64,000 nt of DNA. Source: Spirometra erinaceieuropaei. Lineage: Eukaryota; Platyhelminthes; Cestoda; Diphyllobothriidea; Diphyllobothriidae. The stretch spans positions 230,852 to 294,851 of the forward strand of contig CACRXP010000147.1 in NCBI GenBank assembly GCA_902702965.1, read 5' to 3'. The notes beneath the pieces are model-generated. The model did not search any database. It saw nothing but the letters and a program-made list of their open reading frames with translations, and was not told the DNA's origin. Of the stretch, positions 58,673-64,000 are shown piece after piece (the first letter of the stretch is position 1; every line of letters begins with the position of its first letter). The translations under genes were made by a program, and so were the position numbers.

Positions 58673-59300
58673 GCGCACACCGATCCATTAGCTTCCCGAA
58701 GCAAACAAGCTTCGTATGCATGACAGGGGTCACGAACAGACAACCACCTACCAGGCCGAAGTCGGCCAAGTTATGACAGCAGAGAGGAGAGGACAGACTC
58801 TGGGGGTAGATTGGTACAAAATTGTTGTAAGCTCTTTTGCCTTTATTCAGTCAGCCATAACGCGGCCACCAGCTGGTACCGGATACACAAATGTGCACAC
58901 ACAGAGCTGGCGCAGATGGTCTACCGTTTGGGTCTACCAGGTGGGTCCTGAGCGTTTCATCGAACAAAAATTCATCAGTGTCAGCCATACGGAGCTTGTT
59001 TGCTTCGGGAAGTCAATAGGTCGGTGTGCGTCTGTTCCTGAGTGAATAAATACCCGACTTGCAGCAACAGAGAATGACAGGTGGCAGGGCACTGATGAAC
59101 TTCGGCTCGATGGAGTGTTTATGACCCATCTGGTAGACCCCAGTGATGGACCAGTTGTATCAGCTCTGTTTGCGCAGGCTTGTTTCAGGTCCAAGCTGAT
59201 GGTTAAGGTTATGAGCGGCTTGATGAAAGCAAACAAGCTCGCAACAGTTCTGTATAAATCTATCCTAAGTCTCTGTCGTCTCTCCTCTGATATATATATA
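58673..59300. repeat. Complex inverted repeat
   Basis: 58673-58726 pairs with 58976-59028 (CACACCGA.C.ATT, CTTCCCGAAGCAAACAAGCT, CGTATG). In addition 58785-59000 pairs loosely with 59300-59060 (AGAGGAGAG.ACAGA, GGTCTACCAG.TGGGTC, ATCGA.C.AA.TTCATCAGTG). Two overlapping palindromes suggest an inverted tandem of one ~300-bp repeat. No gene. Confidence 0.6.
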
Positions 59301-59460
59301 TGTATAGAAAAAAGGAAGTTTTTTTTGGAAAAATCGAGTTGTACTGGGGAATTTTCGCGCTGTTGACACAACTCGTCATCAGACGAAATGAAAACAAACG
59401 AGAGAGTTCGGTTGTGACCCTAGACTAATTAGCGCGATAGGACAAACAGACTATTGGCCT
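59300..59460 (-). repeat. PLE-end-like repeat with hammerhead-like boxes
   Basis: Parallel match to 25722-25870. Minus strand reads CTGATGACGAGTTGTGTCAA, then a short segment and GAAAATTCC (plus 59376-59382 for the first box). The GTTG/CAAC pair can form stem II. Confidence 0.45.
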
Positions 59461-59564
59461 ATGAGAGGGATTTTTCAAAGCCTCTTCGTGTTTTTGTTAT
59501 ATGGGTTCGGAATGAATACCACGTCTGATCTACAACACATATTAATAGTAAAAGAGCGCCCACC

Positions 59565-59735
59565 GATCATGTTACGGAACTCACTCGTCCTGTTGTGCCT
59601 TGGGGCTCTCTCTTGAGTCCAACCAGCAGTAGCACAGCAGCGCGTTCTATAGGCAGAATGGTATTACCGACAAAGACAAGGGAGACTGGAATGGCCAATT
59701 CTGGCTTATTAACCGTCGTCAGCCAGTCATATAAA
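59565..59735 (-). repeat. tRNA-like repeat family S, upstream segment plus tail
   Basis: Plus-strand order is upstream segment (59565-59650: GATCATGTTACGGAACTCAC, GGGGCTCTCTC) and then tail (59660-59725: CCGACAAAGACAAGGGAGAC, TGGCTTATTAACCGTCGTC). The tRNA-like head is absent. This order shows the upstream segment follows a tail in the tandem form. Confidence 0.65.
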
Positions 59736-60215
59736 ACGGACCAACGGACAACATACCTGTGACAGAATAGTCGAGTCCTGACACGTATTGTTTGCCTTCA
59801 TACCTCCTCCCCCTAAATTGCCCCTACCAGGGCTCCACACACCAAACTGAGGCGCATGTCATCTATCATTCTTAACGTGTAATCATAGTCCATCCGACTT
59901 TCACCCTCTCATACATACACCAGTAATTGACCGCGTTGAAGGCTGGACCAGTTCATTCCGTCACACAGTTTTTTTTCAAGGAATCATGCACTTTTATAAA
60001 TTTACTAGTCATGCATTGGTCACTTAACGAATCGTGCGCTAAACGACGTGCGCTAAAGTGTCTTCTTCCTAAATGGGTGTACTAGTCAGTCTGCTAAAAT
60101 ATAAGACCTAGTGATTTAAAAAACTCCTGCTCAATATTCAGCTTTGAACACAAATTTCACCTTAATCGGAAAGACGCTGACATCCGCTGTCCCCTGCTGC
60201 CTGTTGTATGCCTAG

Positions 60216-60772
60216 GGCAAAGTTTCCGATTCGACGCCCTGGCGGAGGCTCTCCGGTGCCACAAACTGGCTGCAGCAGCACTGACCATTCCACACACCCT
60301 GAGCATTGCGGAGGACAGTCTGAGCCAACTGCGGTCCCTGCGCAACGTCCTCATCGTGCCTCCCGCCTCCGCAGCAGTCAGCACCAACACCCGCTGCCTG
60401 CGCTTCCACCTAGTCAACATGATCATTCATCAGCTGTCTAGGAGTCTCAAGATCAAACTCCGATGCAACTTAAAGGGCCTGGAGGACATTGGCCTTCCTG
60501 TTGCAGCATCCCGTGAGGCGGCGGTCCCCCAGTCCTCGCGATACATTGACAGCCTATTGGAGACCACTCGGGCACGCCTACGCCGTTCCCTGAGACAGGC
60601 CGCATCAAGTCTCAGCCGGACTCTGCCACGTGAGTTTCTGCTGCATTTTAGGCCTCACGGTCGGCGGACGGAAGCGACGGTGACAGCAGTGGAGAAGGAT
60701 GACACCTGGGAGGCCGCCAACTCTGAGCTCCGCACTGAGATCGGAGAGTTGGGGGAAATGGCGGTCTCGTAG
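60216..60772 (+). CDS. Candidate terminal exon D of host gene
   Basis: Preceded by a pyrimidine-rich acceptor (CCCCTGCTGCCTG.TGTATGCCTAG, AG at 60214-60215) and running 185 codons to TAG at 60770-60772. The frame reads QSFRFDALAEALRCHKLAA, TLSIAEDSLSQLRSLRNVL, an Arg-rich helical part (RARLRRSLRQAASSLSR), and closes SELRTEIGELGEMAVS. Third codon positions are strongly G/C, unlike the flanks, which argues for real coding sequence. The first two bases complete a codon, matching the one-base overhang of exon C at 49170. The family is not recognised, and a mobile-element origin cannot be excluded. No AATAAA was seen close downstream. Confidence 0.55.
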
Positions 60773-60774
60773 AA

Positions 60775-61760
60775 CGTCCGCCCCCCCCCCGGTCAGGCCT
60801 GCGCTGACTAAAGTGAAAAGGGCATTCTTCTTACCCTCCTATCCTCACACAACGGCGTTTACCCATCCGGCAGGGTTACCCTCACCCAGCCTGACTTTCT
60901 TATACTGTTTATTCTTCTTTTCGAAATGATTGTTTAACAATGCGATTGAAGCTTTCCTGTGCGCATGCAACCTGACGTCATTGCAGGCCAGGCGATGAAG
61001 TTGACAAAATCACGGTGGCGTACTAGATATAATCACTGCTTTGACCTACGTCATGCGCTAAAACTCATAAGATGATGCCTATCATGGTGCACTACGCTTT
61101 TAAGAACAAAAGTTGCGTAAATGAGGTTGCGGAAATTATTAACATGAAGCATACCCCCAGTAAACCTGCCTTTGGTTGGGCCTCACTCACTCGCTCGGAT
61201 AAATAATACTCGAACAAATAGCTTCTTAGGGTGGCTACATTTCTTCCGTTGGTACTTGGTATGCTCAAAATCCGTGCAGGCATGGAAATGACCGCTCTCG
61301 ATGCCTTCCTGCGTAAAGTATCATCCGATCAATCAGGCACACCACCCCTAAACCTTGCCTGATCTTATAACGTCTCCGGTCGATTTGCCGCAGTTTTTCC
61401 ACGGATTCCGCCCTCTCACAGTCATCCTGTTCATGGTGACACGATCGTGTGCAATAGGTACGCTGACGTTGCTTTTAGCTTTCAGTGCGGTTCAGTTCCG
61501 AAATCGGTCTCTCTTAATTATCGATCGTGGGGCGTCTTTTCCAGCTATATTTCTTCGAGACATGCGGTCCAAAGTATTTCTGAACTATTTTGCTACTTAA
61601 TTTCCATCAACTTTGACTGTCAAACAGCATTGCCTCTGAAATGACGATTTTCGCTCTTACTTTCCTGTCGGTCGAGGAGGGTATCGACAGGTTCTCTCTA
61701 GATGATCCTTCTAACCTTCCATGATACAGTGTTTTCAGAGTTCTCATGAGTCCCACTTAC
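60775..61760. other. Sequence downstream of exon D, unassigned
   Basis: Includes a CCCCCCCCCC run at 60781-60790 and otherwise unremarkable AT-balanced sequence with short frames. It may contain the 3' UTR of the exon D gene. Confidence 0.35.
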
Positions 61761-61764
61761 TTAT

Positions 61765-62340
61765 TTACGAGGAAATTAATGCGCGAACTTGGAGTAAATT
61801 CTTCGGAACAGACCTTTTCAGGCACGGTCGGAGAGTTTGTGCGAATATTTGAGCTGACATTCATCGGCTGCTGGAGAACAACAGCGTGATATTCATTAAC
61901 CACCAACAGGTAGCCAGTAGTATAGAATTGTGTAGTTAGTTACCGTAATAACAACACAGGTATTAGCTAAATGCCCAGACACGCGTGTTTCGCCGCTCTT
62001 GTGTCGCTGACTGACGCAGTTGTGAGGGGTTCGACCTATCAGTGGGATCCCCAGCCTTCGAAAAGTGTCTTCTGGTATATCAACTTTCAGACCGTGCCTG
62101 AAATGGTCTGTTCTGAGGAACTGACTCCAAGTTCGGGCATTAATTTCGCCGGAAATCAAACAAGGCAAGGTGAGACTGAAGTCCATATACCAGAAAACGC
62201 AGGGGGAAGGCTGGGGGACCCACTGATGAGCCGAACCCCTCGCAGCTGCGTCAGGCAGTGGCACAAGATCGGTGGAACACGCGTGTCTGGGCATTTACGC
62301 AGTGCCTGCGTTGTCAGTACGGCAAATAATTACACAATTG
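61765..62340. repeat. Family E palindrome, complete copy with adjoining partial
   Basis: 61926-62340 is a 415-bp hairpin. Arms of roughly 170 bases start AATTGTGTAGTTA and end TACACAATTG, and both contain AAATGCCCAGACACGCGTG and the TCAGTGGG block (inverted on the right). The loop spans about 62105-62178. 61765-61835 repeats the loop-side sequence (GAAATTAATGCGCGAACTTGG, CAGGCACGGTC). No coding frame survives comparison of the two arms. Confidence 0.75.
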
Positions 62341-62344
62341 TATC

Positions 62345-64000
62345 CCCACTCCCATTGGCTGTATCGAAAATGCTGTATCGGGAGGAAGAAAGTCCACCCG
62401 AATGCCGTTGAAACAACTCAGACGAGGGTGTGTGGCGCAGTTATCCAAAAGCAGCTGAATCTCTTGCGGCTGCCGCTGCAGTTCCAGACTTCAGCTCATT
62501 AGAGCTTATCTACAATTTTTTTGCTAACAATATAGAACGGCCAAGGTGCCACTGTAATGTTTACCGCTATTACCACTGTTTGAAAGTTCCGGGACCTGTT
62601 TGTGCAGCGTCGAACACTTACACGATCCCCTGGTCTTCTCAGCGTCACAGTGGGGCACATTTGTAGCGTGGGAATGCCGTCCAGAGCGGGAAATGAAAGT
62701 ATTCTTAAAAACATTTCGAAAGTCCAGTTGAGAAATTTAATTAAAAGACCTGCTCACGTGACCCCCCAAGCAAAAGTTGGTTAATGATCGCGGAGGAAAT
62801 ATAGCCGCGACATACATCTCAAAAGTACATACGCGAGAGGTATAATGTCGACACCGCGGACGCTGAAAACATTGGAAATCAGAGGCAAGACCGAATGAGG
62901 AACCCCACGTACTACAGGTGATCCTGCGCTAGATTCCGGGGGTAGCCACTCCCCTGCCCTGAATTTAACCCCAACACCAACCTGTTATTATCTGACCTGG
63001 TATTTAGAAATCACGCGGAGCGTATGCCCACTCGGCTCTTGTCCCCAATACCAACTCGGCAGAGAAGGAGAACACAATCGGCAATGGAAAAGTGTATAAG
63101 GAAACTGTAAGTCAAGTCTACTGGGAAAATAACGCGTAGTTATAACATCCTACTGGGCTTCGCCTGCATTCGGCCCAATGCTCTTTGAGAAGAAAGTTCT
63201 AGACAAGCTGATCGATTACCCGCATAAATGGATCGATCGGGCTCAAGGGGAGCAGCCAATGACGAGGCGCCACGATCACGCTGGCTACGCACCTGAGAAA
63301 ACGCACGTGGCCTCCAGTGATTGGCTGGCTCTTGTTTTTGGGAGTGTAGGCACTTCCAACACAATCGTAATCCTCTTAACCCCAACTTTGACGCTAACCC
63401 CCATAGCTCTACTAACCATAGCCCCCCGGAATTTAGCGTACGTTCACCTGTAGTGTGGTGAGTCCATATTTCCGTGCTCTGCTGAATCTCGCTTCTGATT
63501 TCCGATGTTCAGCGCCCATATTATCAGCACTGCACATCCCAAGTATACATTCTTGGACTGTATCTACTGACCACATTCCTTCCGCGATCATCAATCAACT
63601 ATCGCTTAGAACCAGTCTTTTAGGTCTTTCGACTTGGTTTTTAGGAGTAGTCCTCTGCCACGCAGCCCCGAGGACCTACAATGGAGGAGCACTGATTAAA
63701 GGCCTCCTCAACCTCTGGGTCGCTTGCTTTGTGTCTTCCTTTTCAAAAAGATCCCTTCTGGTCTTCCAGCGATGCCAAATCTCTTTGCACTTTGTCCTGC
63801 TGCTGCAGCGCAATTATGATTGTAAATATTGACTCGCCTGTCTTCTTTGCCATCTGGCGATGATTAGTGCTCAGCTGTCGTTTTTTGTGCGATGCAGTAA
63901 GGCAACTTTGTTTGTGTACGAGCGAATGACAGGACTGAACGATGCGGCGGACGAAATTCGCCTGGCGTCAATCAGCAAAGACAAAATCAGCTATCCGTGT
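62345..64000. other. No recognised gene
   Basis: Short frames only; 63455-63832 is a 125-residue hydrophobic frame with no motif. 62905-62985 and 63365-63430 contain CCCTAA-like degenerate units, and TACTACAGGTGATCCTGC at 62909 resembles 44612-44630. Nothing else is supported. Confidence 0.4.

Overview
This window reads as a repeat-laden intergenic or intronic stretch of a flatworm nuclear genome, most likely a tapeworm. That placement is inferred from the mix of mobile elements: Penelope-like elements (PLEs) with GIY-YIG endonucleases and hammerhead-ribozyme-like motifs, a LINE with a C-terminal C2H2 zinc-finger array, a CR1/Jockey-like LINE, tRNA-like repeats and TTAGGG-like arrays. No database search was possible. 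There are no operons, no bacterial signals and no continuous host gene. Most long reading frames are decayed retroelements or simple repeats.

Layout. 1-2650: CCT microsatellite, tRNA-like repeat, and a broken PLE (1094-2558, minus) bracketed by a 92-bp inverted repeat. 2660-8900: PLE remnant at 4330-4729, several copies of a ~990-bp palindromic TA-flanked element (full copy 5704-6692), palindromic repeats around 7690-8092, and a small Ty3/gypsy fragment. 9030-13975: LINE-A 3' half with five zinc fingers plus ~1 kb of 3' sequence, then a 220-bp direct repeat interrupted by a hAT-like MITE with telomere-like internal repeats. 15370-15730: tRNA-like repeats head to head. 16425-18128: CR1 tail and a palindromic element carrying PLE ends in inverted orientation. 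18774-21455: PLE and LINE-A endonuclease-half fragments. 22132-23523: a long CAG repeat and nested inverted-repeat elements. 26100-36270: mostly unrecognised unique sequence with a weak LINE remnant near 28900. 36278-39345: a second, minus-strand LINE-A 3' half that runs into triplet repeats and a 357-base assembly gap. 41000-49900: PLE, palindromic and LINE-tail fragments. 51095-52390: one palindromic element inserted inside another copy of itself. 52990-54050: degenerate LINE-A. 56040-58460: CR1-like LINE, minus strand. The remainder holds more inverted repeats and unassigned sequence.

The best host-gene candidate is a set of four plus-strand exon-like segments (40592-40679, 48417-48831, 48944-49170, 60216-60772). 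Their splice sites and reading phases agree with one another, and the last one ends in a stop codon. If they are one gene, its introns are 7.7 kb and 11 kb long and packed with transposons, mostly on the opposite strand. The protein family was not recognised.

The most notable biology is (i) the self-nested palindromic element, which shows TA target-site duplication directly, and (ii) hammerhead-ribozyme-like cores inside the PLE terminal repeats in both orientations.
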